A stretch of DNA of 45,620 nt, from the IMG/VR virus record IMGVR_UViG_3300031857_000369, positions 1 to 45,620 of that record. The stretch is one strand, 5' to 3'. The notes under the pieces were generated by a model. The model ran no database searches, was not told the origin of the DNA, and worked only from the letters and a program-made list of their open reading frames with translations. Positions 8,073 through 16,399 of this stretch are shown here, one piece after another. The position numbers and the translations under genes are program-made. This stretch comes from a virus. Numbering within the stretch: position 1 is the first letter of the stretch; each line of letters begins with the position of its first letter.

Positions 8073-11000
8073 CTAACTCAATGTTGAATAATCTCTTACT
8101 AGATATTGAGGTGTGTAAGGACTTAATTTTCTAGCGACAACTTCTCCATCTAAAGATAATTGAACACTTGTATCTTTAGTTTGAATAGCTTTAAGTACAT
8201 TAATAGCTTCTCTTAATGTTTTAACAACCTCATCATTTGAATTAATATTTGAGGTATTATTAATTAGTACTGGGTTGTTGTTGTTTGTAGTGTTGAGATT
8301 AGAGGATTCAATTGGAGTAGTTGTAGGTTTAATAGATGGTTCCATTAAATAATTAATAGCGCTAAATAAAGCTCCTCCAACTCCTCCTTGAGTACCTCCT
8401 TGTAATGTAGCTTCTAATAAATCTTTAGGTTTAGCAGGTTCAGTAGTTAAAGATCCATTTAAAATTTTGCTTAACAATAATTCATTTTCTGTTAATTTAG
8501 CTATAGCTGTAGATATAATTTCAGTTATATTAGTTTTAGTAAAAGATGAAGTAGACATAGCTTCACTAGTAGATAAAGCAAATGCTTGATCTTGTTTTAT
8601 TCCTTGGGCTATAGGCTGTAATTCACCTTGATTAAATTTAGCTATAACTAAACCACCATTTTCTTTTAAGCCTTTATTTTTCTTAATTATACCATCTTGC
8701 ATTTGGACTACAAGATCTTGACCTTTAATAGGTTCAGTAGCTAAACGGCTATCTGAACTTTGGGTTGGGACCATATATTCTTTTTCAGCTTTTTCTAATT
8801 GTTGTTGGGCTGCTTTTTGTCTTAGTTGTTGATTTTTTTCTACATCTCCGATTCCTCCAAGTAAATTACTTACTATCCTCATTACATCTTCTAGGAGATA
8901 TGTCTCACCAGCTGCCTTCTGTTGAAGATTAGATTTCCCAAAAATCATTTGATCGATATCTGATGGGGAATATTGGTATTCTAGGCTCTTTAAATACTGT
9001 TGTTTGGTTTGATCAGCGCTAACTCCTTTTCTTTGTTCTTCTAGTTGAGATATATCTTCTCCTTGAGCTTTCTTTTCAGCTATTTGTTTATCAAGAGATT
9101 CAGCTTGTTGTTGAGTTTGAAATTCTTTTACTTCACTTTCAGACATTAATCCACCAGTGAGTACACCTGTTAATCCTTTTGCTTCAACTGAGGTTACAAA
9201 TCTAGTTATAAAATCAGCTAATTTATCTAAAGATCCCCCATCAACAAATCGAGTAAATATTTCTTTAGCTTTTTCTAATACCTCATTGAACTTTTCTTGA
9301 GCATCTTGAGATGATAAGGATTGGTATGCTAAATCACCTAAAGCAGAAGATAAATCTTCAGATGACTTACCAGCTGCTTTTAAAGCTTGATAGTATTCAA
9401 GAATTGTTCCTTTACCAACTTTTAATAATTGTAATTGTTTATCTGTTAATGCTCCTGTTTTTTGAATTTGTTTAAAAGCATCATCACCTAATTTTTGGAA
9501 TTCACCTCTAGCTTTACTTAAAGACTCTTGTTCAACTAACATATTAGCGAACTCATCTTTGCTCATACTGAATATGGCTGCTATTGCCCCTTGTTGGACA
9601 CGGTTTAGGTCACCGAATTCTTCAGCAGTGCCTATTTCTCTTTGTATTTCAGTAGCTAAAGTTTCAAAGTCATTATTAAGAGCTGCTAATCTAGCCTTTT
9701 CTAAATTAAAAGACTTACCAAGTAATAATTCTGCTTCTAATTCAGCAGTTATAGAAGTTTCAAATTGTAGTAAACCATCAGCTATACCAGATACTTTTTC
9801 TAAAGATAAACCTAATCTTTGGGCTTCTATAGCAGCTTTAGTTAAACCATCAACTCCTCCTTTTACAGATAATCTAATAGCATTACTAACTTTTAAAACA
9901 TTTTCAAGAACTTTTCTTTCATTTATTAAAATACCTGTTTGTGCTTTGTAAAGAGAAGCTGTACCTAAAATTCGTTTAGCTATTTGATCTTGAGAAATTG
10001 TAGTGTTCTTTAATTCTTTATTAGAAATTAAAAACTGTTTAAGTAATCCTTGTGATTCTTCTTCACTTAATTTTAAAAATTTACTAACTATAGCAAATTG
10101 ACGAACTATACTTTCACCACTTTCACCAAACTGAGAGCTTAGATCAATAGAAGTACCTAATATTTCATTAATTTTTAAATTAGCATTTACTAATTCTTTT
10201 TGAGTTATTAATTGATTATCTAATAAATCATTATATTTAGAGGTATTTGTAGCTATTTCACTAAATCTATTTCTAACTTCACGAGCAGCATCTTTACTAA
10301 TAACTAAACTTTTAGCTAGATTTGTAACTTGTTTATCTGCTTCAAACATAGCATCAACAAAAAACTGAATAGCTTTGATAATACCTGTAATGGCTATTAA
10401 CCATGGGTTAAAACCTTTAAGGAGGTTACTTCCCATAGACATTAAACCACCACCCATAACTTTAAACTGTTGACCAAATGTTAAAGCTTGTTTACCATTT
10501 TGAGTATAATTGGCTGTTAATTTAGCCATCTTTTTAGTAGCGTCATCAATACCTAGCATATCAGCTAGTCTACCAAATCCTGTTTTATCAAGTGCTCCTT
10601 TAAGATTTTTGCCTATATTAAGACCAAAAGATTTGTTAATATTATTAACTCTACTTTCAGTATCTTTTAAAGATTTATTTAATTTTTCATATTCTTCATT
10701 TTGTCCTGAGATGTATTCTTGGGTTTTAGCTGTAAGTGTCTCATTAGCTTTAAGTTTACTTGTAATAGTTTCTTCATTTTCTACCAATTGAGCTTTTTTA
10801 ATTGATAGTTCATCTACTATTCGTTTTTTTTCTTCTGTAGTTTTATTACTATTTTCTTCTGCTTTTATTTGTTGTTCAATATCTTGAATGCTCTCATTAG
10901 TTTTTCTTTTTTTATCTTCAAGACTTTCTTTTTCAATGCTTAATAAATTTAGATTGCGAGTAAAACTTTGTTTTTCTAATTCAGCTTTTTTAATTAATTC

Positions 11001-12473
11001 TTCAACATCTTTTTTATTAACATCAACTATGTTTTCTTGATATTCTTGATTCTTTTGAGCTATATCAGATAAAGTTTGGAAAGATTTAGACATACTTTTA
11101 CTGATTTGGTCAGTAGTTGCTATATCATTAACCATATTTTTAAAGCCTTCATCTATTTTATTAATAGAATCTACAGCTATTTGATTTAAAGTAGCTCGAA
11201 TCTCATTATATTCTTTATTTTGACCTTTAATAGTTTCATTTAACTTCTTTTGAACTTCAGCATTTATATTTATTTTATTTTCTACTTCTTCAAGTATTTG
11301 TGTTTCTTTTTTATATAAATCTTGAATTTCTTTTAGACGTTGTTCTTCTTCATCATCCAATTTCCTTGATGCTTTTAGTTTTTCTAAGTTATCTTTAGTA
11401 ATTTTTAAAGAATTTTGCTTAGACTCACTAATTATCTTTTCACTTTTTAATCTTTTTTCATCTTCTTGAAAAGTCTTAACAGATTCAATAAATAATTTTT
11501 TCTTAGACTCTAATTCTTTTAATGAATTTTTAACTTCTTTTTCACTTAATTCTGATATACCGGATTGGTGGTCTAAGGCTCTTTGGGCTAGAGTAGTAAG
11601 AGAACCAAATGCTTTGGTTATTCTAGATAAATTTGCATCTATAGATAAAGTTTCTTTAACAGTATTTTTAAAACGCTCATCTAAATTTTTAATATTTTCA
11701 AATTTAACTTCTCGATTAATTCTTTTAAGAGAAAGTTCTAAACCTTCAGTTAAAGCATCATAATTCTCTAATACAGCAGTATTTTGCTCTAACATATAAG
11801 CATTTGTTTTGATCTGGTTTTCTACAGATTTATATTCTCTGTTTACTTCAGCAATTCTTATACGTTCTTCTTTAAGTTGTTCTCTTTTCTTAATCTTATC
11901 TTGTACTGATAAGTCTGTGTTATTTTTTAGATTTTTACCTGTTTTTAGTTCTTGCTGTAGAGCGTTAATGGATATTTCTAATTTTTGTCTTTCATTTCCA
12001 ATAGATTTTCTATCAATTTCATTTGTTATTTGTTTTTTTTCTAATAATTCATTAGCTGTTACTAATCTTTCTTTACTAGTCTCTAATAGTTTTAAATTTT
12101 TAGATACATCTCTTTCAGACATATCCATAATTCCTTTTTGATAGTATTGGATTTGATCTGCTATAGACTTAAAACCATTGTATATCTTTATAGATTCATT
12201 AAGACCTTCATTAGTATCTTTTATTTCTTCTAAAATTCTCCTAAAACCTACAGCAGCATAACTTATATCACCTGTTATTTCAGTCCATTCTTTTTCTAAT
12301 CTATTTAGTTGTTGACGAGCATTACCAGTTTGCTGTGCTTGATTAGCTGTGTTAGAGGCCGCTATTCCTGTTAATTTATCAATTTTTTGTAAGAGTTCAA
12401 TAAGTCTTTTTAACTCTTTTTCATTTAATTGATTAGGATTTGGTGTAGGATTATTACTAGAAGTTGTAGCCAT
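8073..12473 (-). CDS. Tail tape measure protein (1466 aa)
   Basis: The longest protein of the window. It determines tail length and is carried inside the tube; it is the counterpart of T4 gp29. The N-terminal about 640 residues are dominated by charged, heptad-like coiled coil (Lys/Glu/Leu-rich). That region contains three related units, recognisable by GIMDMSERDV (about 114), GISELSEKEV (about 305) and NIVDVNKKDV (about 481), each following a run with IADQ/LAQR/IAQK. A hydrophobic, Gly-rich segment (about 672-710, with WLIAITGIIKAIQFFVDAMF) could cross or disturb a membrane during DNA ejection. The C-terminal half is helical with Gln-rich parts. Its place directly after the chaperone pair is canonical. 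A candidate late element overlaps the end of the preceding frame. Confidence 0.92.
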   Translation of the reverse strand: MATTSSNNPTPNPNQLNEKELKRLIELLQKIDKLTGIAASNTANQAQQTGNARQQLNRLEKEWTEITGDISYAAVGFRRILEEIKDTNEGLNESIKIYNGFKSIADQIQYYQKGIMDMSERDVSKNLKLLETSKERLVTANELLEKKQITNEIDRKSIGNERQKLEISINALQQELKTGKNLKNNTDLSVQDKIKKREQLKEERIRIAEVNREYKSVENQIKTNAYMLEQNTAVLENYDALTEGLELSLKRINREVKFENIKNLDERFKNTVKETLSIDANLSRITKAFGSLTTLAQRALDHQSGISELSEKEVKNSLKELESKKKLFIESVKTFQEDEKRLKSEKIISESKQNSLKITKDNLEKLKASRKLDDEEEQRLKEIQDLYKKETQILEEVENKININAEVQKKLNETIKGQNKEYNEIRATLNQIAVDSINKIDEGFKNMVNDIATTDQISKSMSKSFQTLSDIAQKNQEYQENIVDVNKKDVEELIKKAELEKQSFTRNLNLLSIEKESLEDKKRKTNESIQDIEQQIKAEENSNKTTEEKKRIVDELSIKKAQLVENEETITSKLKANETLTAKTQEYISGQNEEYEKLNKSLKDTESRVNNINKSFGLNIGKNLKGALDKTGFGRLADMLGIDDATKKMAKLTANYTQNGKQALTFGQQFKVMGGGLMSMGSNLLKGFNPWLIAITGIIKAIQFFVDAMFEADKQVTNLAKSLVISKDAAREVRNRFSEIATNTSKYNDLLDNQLITQKELVNANLKINEILGTSIDLSSQFGESGESIVRQFAIVSKFLKLSEEESQGLLKQFLISNKELKNTTISQDQIAKRILGTASLYKAQTGILINERKVLENVLKVSNAIRLSVKGGVDGLTKAAIEAQRLGLSLEKVSGIADGLLQFETSITAELEAELLLGKSFNLEKARLAALNNDFETLATEIQREIGTAEEFGDLNRVQQGAIAAIFSMSKDEFANMLVEQESLSKARGEFQKLGDDAFKQIQKTGALTDKQLQLLKVGKGTILEYYQALKAAGKSSEDLSSALGDLAYQSLSSQDAQEKFNEVLEKAKEIFTRFVDGGSLDKLADFITRFVTSVEAKGLTGVLTGGLMSESEVKEFQTQQQAESLDKQIAEKKAQGEDISQLEEQRKGVSADQTKQQYLKSLEYQYSPSDIDQMIFGKSNLQQKAAGETYLLEDVMRIVSNLLGGIGDVEKNQQLRQKAAQQQLEKAEKEYMVPTQSSDSRLATEPIKGQDLVVQMQDGIIKKNKGLKENGGLVIAKFNQGELQPIAQGIKQDQAFALSTSEAMSTSSFTKTNITEIISTAIAKLTENELLLSKILNGSLTTEPAKPKDLLEATLQGGTQGGVGGALFSAINYLMEPSIKPTTTPIESSNLNTTNNNNPVLINNTSNINSNDEVVKTLREAINVLKAIQTKDTSVQLSLDGEVVARKLSPYTPQYLVRDYSTLS

Positions 12474-12489
12474 GTGTTAAAATATATAT

Positions 12490-12499
12490 TATAAATATT
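12490..12499 (-). promoter_or_regulatory. Candidate late promoter element before the tape measure gene
   Basis: The coding strand reads AATATTTATA, 16 bases before the ATG at 12473, overlapping the stop codon of the upstream frame. It is a member of the recurrent set. Confidence 0.5.
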
Positions 12500-12809
12500 A
12501 ATATTTTGGGGCTTTATTGGTTAATTTACCTTTAAAATGATCTGGGAGTTGTATTTTGCCTTCACGAATAGCCCTAGTTTGAGATGCTAGATCTCCGTTT
12601 TCATTTCCATTCTTTTCTTCATAATACTTTCTCATTGTGTGGAAAGTAAATTTACGAAGCCAGATAGGCATGTTATAGACTGTTCCCCAGTCATAACCGC
12701 CTTGGCTATGAAACACCATTTCATGAATTTGTGTAAATAAATTAACTCTATATTCTTTGGCTATCTCAGAGGTCAGGCCAAAAAAAGCTAAGTCTAATTG
12801 GAATGTCAA
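12498..12809 (-). CDS. Tail assembly chaperone, downstream frame reached by frameshifting
   Basis: This frame encodes up to 103 aa but has no ATG near its beginning; the first possible start is a TTG at 12809, and an in-frame stop lies only about 13 codons upstream of it. It overlaps the 3' end of the 244-aa gene. Both frames read through the same run of seven T on the coding strand, where the upstream frame reads AGC TTT TTT TGG and soon stops. A -2 (or +1) slip there would join 240 residues of the first protein to about 93 of this frame, including GLTSEIAKEYRVNLFTQIHE and a basic/aromatic segment near WLRKFTFHTMRKYYEE. This is the classic G/GT-type arrangement between tail tube and tape measure genes; phage Mu is the known -2 example. 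Alternative: independent start at TTG, or a sequencing indel in the T run. Confidence 0.75.
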   Translation of the reverse strand: MTFQLDLAFFGLTSEIAKEYRVNLFTQIHEMVFHSQGGYDWGTVYNMPIWLRKFTFHTMRKYYEEKNGNENGDLASQTRAIREGKIQLPDHFKGKLTNKAPKY

Positions 12810-13500
12810 CTTTTGAGTCGCTCCCTTCGGGAAAAAAGGTCAGATCAATGTCTGGTTGTACCTCCTTTACATACTCCCTAAACGCTCTGGAGTCACGAGC
12901 TAAAAGATTATTATCAACAAACTCTCTAATAGTTTTAGATTCTCTATTACCTTCAACTGAGGTAATCATATATTTCAAGCGAGTTGATAATTCAGGTACA
13001 TTATTTTTATTTATTTTTTTAAATCCTTCTAATTCAGCATTAATGGTTTTTTCATCAGCACCTGTTAAAAGTTTAAAAGTAATTTTAGTACCTGTTGAGG
13101 GAAGAGTATATTCAAATTCATTTACACCTTTAGTATATAAATGTTCTAATATAGGTTTATTTTCAACAGTTGTAAGATCAATTGTTTGTTCTTCACCATT
13201 GTAAGTGAATGTATAATCTTTACCATAACCTAAAATACGAGCGGCTACTAATAAAGCATTTTTATCACCTACAACCATATCTTCATATTTAACATTTGGT
13301 GTGACAATAAGAGATTTAATTACTTCATCTAATACTGTTCCTTTTTGAATGTAGGATTGATTTGTTAGAATATCTTCTTCTTTTGCAGTCATATATTTCA
13401 TTTCAACTTCACCGCTTGAAAGAGGATTTGTTTCTAAGTAAACTAAACCTTTTGAAGGCAATTCAACCATTTCGGTTGGCATACTAAACTTATTTTCCAT
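12766..13500 (-). CDS. Tail assembly chaperone / T4 gp26-like baseplate family protein (244 aa)
   Basis: It begins with MVELPSKGLVYLETNPLSSG-type sequence (about residues 10-28) followed by MTAKEEDILTNQSYIQKG, a pattern seen in the T4 gp26-like family (T4 base plate protein family) and related tail assembly chaperones. Such proteins bind the tape measure protein during tail assembly and are usually absent from the virion. It lies between the tail tube and tape measure genes, the standard position. The last four codons (Trp-Pro-Asp-Leu) follow a T7 slip site that can redirect ribosomes into the overlapping downstream frame. A candidate late element lies 33 bases upstream. Confidence 0.8.
   Translation of the reverse strand: MENKFSMPTEMVELPSKGLVYLETNPLSSGEVEMKYMTAKEEDILTNQSYIQKGTVLDEVIKSLIVTPNVKYEDMVVGDKNALLVAARILGYGKDYTFTYNGEEQTIDLTTVENKPILEHLYTKGVNEFEYTLPSTGTKITFKLLTGADEKTINAELEGFKKINKNNVPELSTRLKYMITSVEGNRESKTIREFVDNNLLARDSRAFREYVKEVQPDIDLTFFPEGSDSKVDIPIRLSFFWPDL
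12778..12789 (-). promoter_or_regulatory. Programmed frameshift site in the tail chaperone genes
   Basis: The coding strand is AGC TTT TTT TGG in the upstream frame: seven consecutive T followed by GGCC. A -2 slip gives TTT then GGC, and a +1 slip gives GGC directly; both enter the downstream chaperone frame. A -1 slip would give TTG GCC TGA and stop at once, so it is not productive. Confidence 0.65.
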
Positions 13501-13533
13501 AAATAATTTTGTTATAACATTTTGTTTGTTACT

Positions 13534-13543
13534 TATAAATATA
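13534..13543 (-). promoter_or_regulatory. Candidate late promoter element before the chaperone gene
   Basis: The coding strand reads TATATTTATA, 33 bases before the ATG at 13500 and just upstream of it in the same intergenic space as the tube-gene terminator. Confidence 0.45.
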
Positions 13544-13544
13544 T

Positions 13545-13582
13545 AAGAAAAAAAGAAGCTCGCAAAAAATGCGAGCTCTTTT
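13545..13582 (-). terminator. Intrinsic terminator after the tail tube gene
   Basis: The coding strand shows an eight-base perfect stem AGCTCGCA / TGCGAGCT around a T-rich loop, followed by TTCTTTTTTT. The G+C-rich stem stands out in A+T-rich DNA. It follows the tail tube stop codon and is a strong candidate for Rho-independent termination. Confidence 0.85.
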
Positions 13583-13603
13583 TATAAATATTGGGTTGAA
13601 CTT

Positions 13604-14092
13604 TTAGTAGTTTAACACGGCGTAGTCAATTGCTAATGTCATAGTGATATTAATAGCTTGGTTTTCAGTGTCCCAGTTATATTCACCAAATTTAGCATCT
13701 TTTACAAAAGCGCCTTTAAGTACCCATTCTGCCACTACATCACCTACAGGACCAAGAGCATTGATTACTAAATCCTTCTTGTAGAAGTCTGAGTATCCGT
13801 CTCTACCTGTTACTGATTCATGTGATAAGCGAACCCATTCCATAATCGTTTGAGCACCAGATGGTGAAATTGGATCGTGAAGTGTCATAGTTACATCATC
13901 CCAAATTGTCTTACCTTTTACTTTACGTAAAACGTTAATATGGTTTAATACTACTTCACCTTGGGTTAAGCCTACTGCGCTCACACCTTTAATCATCCAA
14001 GTTGGTATTCCATCAGCGTACAGGATAAATCGGTTAGCCTGTTTTGGTTCAAACGCTGTAAAAAACATTTCATTTGCGTCTATAATTGCCAT
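13604..14092 (-). CDS. 19: Tail tube protein, gp19-like (162 aa)
   Basis: The tube subunit that stacks in hexameric rings inside the sheath. Length (162 aa; T4 gp19 is 163) and pattern fit the family: an N-terminal F-E-P-K-Q-A-N-R-F segment, W-M-I-K-G-V, the T-I-W-D-D-V-T-M-T-L-H-D-P strand (about residues 61-74), and W-V-L-K-G-A-F-V near residue 122, ending in I-T-M-T-L-A-I-D-Y. It follows the sheath gene and is closed by a strong terminator, as expected for an abundant product. The base composition looks a little richer in G+C than the fibre genes, consistent with selection for high expression. Confidence 0.95.
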   Translation of the reverse strand: MAIIDANEMFFTAFEPKQANRFILYADGIPTWMIKGVSAVGLTQGEVVLNHINVLRKVKGKTIWDDVTMTLHDPISPSGAQTIMEWVRLSHESVTGRDGYSDFYKKDLVINALGPVGDVVAEWVLKGAFVKDAKFGEYNWDTENQAINITMTLAIDYAVLNY

Positions 14093-14114
14093 TTTCTTTT
14101 AGTTTTTATTTGTT

Positions 14115-14124
14115 AATAAATATT
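14115..14124 (-). promoter_or_regulatory. Candidate late promoter element before the tail tube gene
   Basis: The coding strand reads AATATTTATT, a one-base variant of the recurrent element, about 22 bases before the ATG at 14092. Confidence 0.4.
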
Positions 14125-14142
14125 TAAACAGTTAACCTTTTA

Positions 14143-15840
14143 TTATTCAAAAGTTGCACCTGTTGGAGTAATTGTGAAGTTTAAGTAAATAAATTCAGCT
14201 GTCTTAGTTGGTTGTAAGTAAATTTGGCCTACTAATTCATTTCTGTCAATTACAGCTGCATTATTAATAGAATCATCCATTACTACTTTAAATGCGTATA
14301 AACCTTGACGTTGTTGAACTGATTCAAGATATGGATTCACTTGAGCTAAGAATGAGTTTCTTGTAGAAGCATTATTAGGTTGGAATACAATTGTATTAGC
14401 AATCTGACCAATTGTTCTCTTAAGAGCAATCATTAAACGGCGAACATTAATACGATCAAGAGCTGATGCTTTGGTTTGTAAGGTTTTCTGACCATAAACT
14501 ACAACACCTTGTCCTGGGAAGGTTGAGATTGGATTAACTTTACCTACATATAAATCATCACGAATTCCTTGAGATAATTTAGAAGCTGCTCTAATTACAG
14601 AGCTTAATCCTCCTCGGTTAATACCTGCTGGGGCGAACCATGGCTCAGCTACTCTATCATTAAATGCATATACACCTGGTATCATGGTTGAAGCAGGTAC
14701 AAATACATATTGGTTAGTAGCAGGGTCAAGTGTTTGAACCCAAGGGTAATAAGCAGCTACATATGATGAGTCAATTGAAGCTGCTGTATTTATCACTTCG
14801 CTAGCTGAAGATGAATAATTACCTAAATCTATTACAAGGATATTATCACCTCTTTCTTGAGTGTTTGTAATAATAGTATCTAATTCTGTATCGTGATCTG
14901 CGTAATTTAATCCAGGGATAATTAAAGTATTAAATTGGAAATCATTAGCACTCTTTAATAAATTAATTGAAGATGTGTAATTAGCTGCTTGTAAACCTTG
15001 AATATTGGTTGATTCGATTTGATCATAAAATTTAGCTGTTGTTGATGAAGCACCTGTACCACCATTAAATGATCCTGATCCGTTAGCTGGGATGAGATTA
15101 ATATAAGAAGGATTTGGAACACCACCTAAGAAATATTGTGGAGTAGGTGTAAATACTTGGCCTATTCTAACATATCTTGATTTATTAGGATAAGTACCAG
15201 TAATTTGTAAAGTATCTTCACCGTCAATATTTTCTTGAGTAAATTGATAATCACCAATTCTTCTAGCTACATAATTATCATCTAATGGATCCATTGATAA
15301 TCCAGTGTATGTTTCTAGAATAGCTTTATTTTTGTTATCATCATCACCTCTACGAATATACAAGTTAAATGTACCAGAAGATGTTTTAGATGATACAATT
15401 TCCCAGCGAATATTATTAGCTGATCCTGATGGTAAAGCACCTGTAGATGTAGGAGTACTAAAGCTGTTTTGCATTGCTCCTTCAGAAATAGTAACTAAAC
15501 TAAATGCTGGGTTTGTAGCTATATTAGTAATAGATGAAGAAGCAGGAGAATAAGTACCTGACACTACACGGGTTACTAATAATGTTTGACCACCATTTTG
15601 GAAGTAATTATAAGCTGCAATAGATGTGAAATATGAGTATGAACCTGAGTTAGGAATAACTTCAGTCTCACCAAAACGATTAACGTAGTCAGTATATGAT
15701 GTTACTGTCACAGGAATACCAACAGGTCCTTTAACTGTTGGACCGATAATAGCAGCACCAATTTGAGGTGGTTGTTCCGCTATAAATGAGGCGTCTATCT
15801 CTCTTGATAAAACACCTGGGGATAATAAAATTTCTGCCAT
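14143..15840 (-). CDS. 18: Contractile tail sheath protein, gp18-like (565 aa)
   Basis: The contractile sheath subunit. The N-terminus (LLSPGVLSREIDASFIAEQP, about residues 4-23) is the typical sheath start, followed by GAAIIGPTVKGPVGIPVTV. The C-terminal part has the conserved sheath fold: NRGGLSSVIRAASKLSQGIR, then VYGQKTLQ, RINVRRLMIALKR and a final IYLQPTKTAEFIYLNFTITP. The Ser/Thr-rich middle (about 100-260) is the variable outer domain. At 565 aa it is somewhat shorter than T4 gp18 (659 aa). It is followed immediately by the tube gene. Confidence 0.96.
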   Translation of the reverse strand: MAEILLSPGVLSREIDASFIAEQPPQIGAAIIGPTVKGPVGIPVTVTSYTDYVNRFGETEVIPNSGSYSYFTSIAAYNYFQNGGQTLLVTRVVSGTYSPASSSITNIATNPAFSLVTISEGAMQNSFSTPTSTGALPSGSANNIRWEIVSSKTSSGTFNLYIRRGDDDNKNKAILETYTGLSMDPLDDNYVARRIGDYQFTQENIDGEDTLQITGTYPNKSRYVRIGQVFTPTPQYFLGGVPNPSYINLIPANGSGSFNGGTGASSTTAKFYDQIESTNIQGLQAANYTSSINLLKSANDFQFNTLIIPGLNYADHDTELDTIITNTQERGDNILVIDLGNYSSSASEVINTAASIDSSYVAAYYPWVQTLDPATNQYVFVPASTMIPGVYAFNDRVAEPWFAPAGINRGGLSSVIRAASKLSQGIRDDLYVGKVNPISTFPGQGVVVYGQKTLQTKASALDRINVRRLMIALKRTIGQIANTIVFQPNNASTRNSFLAQVNPYLESVQQRQGLYAFKVVMDDSINNAAVIDRNELVGQIYLQPTKTAEFIYLNFTITPTGATFE

Positions 15841-15881
15841 GTTATTTTAATTAATTAAATTGTTTTTACTTGGGGTTTGAT

Positions 15882-15890
15882 GATAAATAT
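15882..15890 (-). promoter_or_regulatory. Candidate late promoter element before the sheath gene
   Basis: The coding strand reads ATATTTATC, about 41 bases before the ATG at 15840. It is a slightly diverged member of the recurrent set. Confidence 0.35.
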
Positions 15891-15909
15891 CCTAAAAATT
15901 TTCGAAAAA

Positions 15910-16158
15910 CTAATTACTCACAAATTCTCCTCTTTCAACATTAATAGTACCATCACCATATTTTTCTTGTAATTGTTTTCCTAAAATCTCTTCTTTTTGT
16001 TTTAATTCTAAGTATTTATTTTTTAAAAACTGTTTGCGAAACTCTAATTCTTGAAGTTGAATTTCTAAAGTTCCAAATGCTTCAATAATAGAATATCGTT
16101 CTTGTTGAGTTGTTTTTAATTGTGTAATCTCTTCTTGGGTTAAAACTTTTGTTTCCAT
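15910..16158 (-). CDS. Small coiled-coil protein of unknown function (82 aa)
   Basis: An 82-aa protein that is almost entirely predicted helix, with heptad-like Leu/Ile spacing and many Gln, Glu and Lys residues (from about residue 8 to 65), ending in a short polar tail. No catalytic motif, membrane segment or signal peptide is visible. It lies between the adhesin block and the sheath gene and has its own candidate late element 13 bases upstream. A role in tail or fibre assembly is possible but only suggested by position. Confidence 0.75.
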   Translation of the reverse strand: METKVLTQEEITQLKTTQQERYSIIEAFGTLEIQLQELEFRKQFLKNKYLELKQKEEILGKQLQEKYGDGTINVERGEFVSN

Positions 16159-16171
16159 TTTTTTAATTTAT

Positions 16172-16181
16172 TATAAATATT
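16172..16181 (-). promoter_or_regulatory. Candidate late promoter element before the 82-aa gene
   Basis: The coding strand reads AATATTTATA, 13 bases before the ATG at 16158, touching the stop codon of the upstream gene. Confidence 0.5.
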
Positions 16182-16387
16182 TAAGAAACACCTGGAAAAT
16201 CAGGGGGTGTTGTTAGGGGGCGATAAAAAATGTCTTCAGATGATTCGTACCAATCACCTATACCTGCTACTCTATCAATATCTTCTTTAAGAAAATCATG
16301 TGGTAAAGGATATACATAAGGAGTTATTCCATCCCAACTAATTACATTAATAATGTAGTTATCTTTTATTACAAACCAATTTTTCAT
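16181..16387 (-). CDS. Small fibre-associated protein, unknown (68 aa)
   Basis: A 68-aa protein beginning MKNWFVIKDNYIINVISWDG, a hydrophobic, beta-strand-like start that resembles short proteins often found next to phage fibre genes. No domain can be named. It starts 12 bases after the glycine-rich fibre gene ends, so it may be co-expressed with it as a chaperone or accessory subunit. Function is not established. Confidence 0.65.
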   Translation of the reverse strand: MKNWFVIKDNYIINVISWDGITPYVYPLPHDFLKEDIDRVAGIGDWYESSEDIFYRPLTTPPDFPGVS

Positions 16388-16399
16388 AGTATAAAATTT

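Noticed and set aside
9559-9951. Plus-strand frame of 130 aa inside the tape measure gene
   Set aside because: Antisense to a well-supported coding region; no recognisable domain. The same applies to 10510-10791, 11809-12141 and 12803-13204.
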